From positions 1 through 5,227 of the forward strand of contig CALKCV010000112.1 in assembly GCA_938083405.1 (NCBI GenBank): 5,227 bases of DNA, read 5' to 3'. The notes below the pieces were generated by a model. It saw only the letters and a program-made list of their open reading frames with translations. It searched no databases and was not told the DNA's origin. Positions 5,181 through 5,227 of this stretch are shown here, piece after piece. Every line of letters starts with the position of its first letter. Position 1 is the first letter of the stretch. Source of the DNA: an uncultured Microcoleaceae cyanobacterium (GTDB lineage Bacteria > Cyanobacteriota > Cyanobacteriia > Cyanobacteriales > Microcoleaceae). The position numbers and the translations under genes are program-made.

Positions 5181-5227
5181 AATTAGTTTGGGCGATCGCT
5201 TTTTGGTCCCCCATCGACCCACCATCA

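Noticed and set aside
5109..5225. Minus-strand 38-codon open frame starting ATG at the right edge
   Set aside because: The peptide is mostly Phe, Ile and Lys from AT-rich DNA, and the frame covers the consensus promoter; it looks non-coding.
5188..5227. Possible TTG-started plus-strand frame after AAAAAGG, downstream of the strong promoter
   Set aside because: Only 13 codons are visible before the window ends, so coding cannot be supported.
1..5227. CRISPR arrays, tRNA, rRNA, toxin-antitoxin or defence genes
   Set aside because: No spaced direct repeats of CRISPR size, no cloverleaf, no rRNA motif and no such protein families were seen on either strand.

Overview
The window comes from a cyanobacterium, most likely a filamentous one. 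Three things point there. The beta and epsilon subunits of the F1 ATP synthase sit as a stand-alone two-gene operon, the cyanobacterial and chloroplast arrangement. Four copies of the HIP1 octamer GCGATCGC occur in 5.2 kb. The spacer between the two ATP synthase genes is built of tandem heptanucleotide repeats of the STRR type. All three protein genes lie on the minus strand, so they read from right to left.

Right part (about 2900-5227): an upstream region holds a near-perfect sigma-70 promoter that points out of the window to the right, and a weaker overlapping promoter candidate that points towards atpD. Next come the atpD (beta) gene with a hairpin in its leader, a 108-bp spacer made largely of heptamer repeats, and the atpC (epsilon) gene. 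A strong intrinsic terminator with an 11-bp stem and a T-rich tail closes the operon. The two products assemble into the F1 head: beta carries the catalytic sites, and epsilon sits on the rotor stalk and limits wasteful ATP hydrolysis.

Middle (2736-2901): a gene-free spacer holding an imperfect long inverted repeat that resembles a dispersed cyanobacterial palindromic element.

Left part (216-2735): one large gene for an 839-residue, very acidic, lysine-poor, cysteine-free modular protein. From the N-terminus it has RTX-type calcium-binding nonapeptides, a Pro/Glu linker, a Calx-beta-like domain, a DUF11 domain, and eight 47-residue ELWxxDGT repeats that run to the last residue. It is probably an exported or surface protein. 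The operon terminator separates it from the ATP synthase genes, so no functional link to them is implied.

Left edge (1-215): no complete gene. Its two notable features are a 41-codon open stretch in frame with the large gene but beyond its stop codon, whose basic composition differs from that protein, and a TAGACCTCT direct repeat abutting the end of that stretch. Together they could be a remnant of another gene or of an insertion sequence.

I see no defence system, CRISPR array, tRNA or rRNA. The most unusual objects are the modular protein, the heptamer mosaic inside the ATP synthase operon, the inverted repeat, the outward promoter and the in-frame tail.
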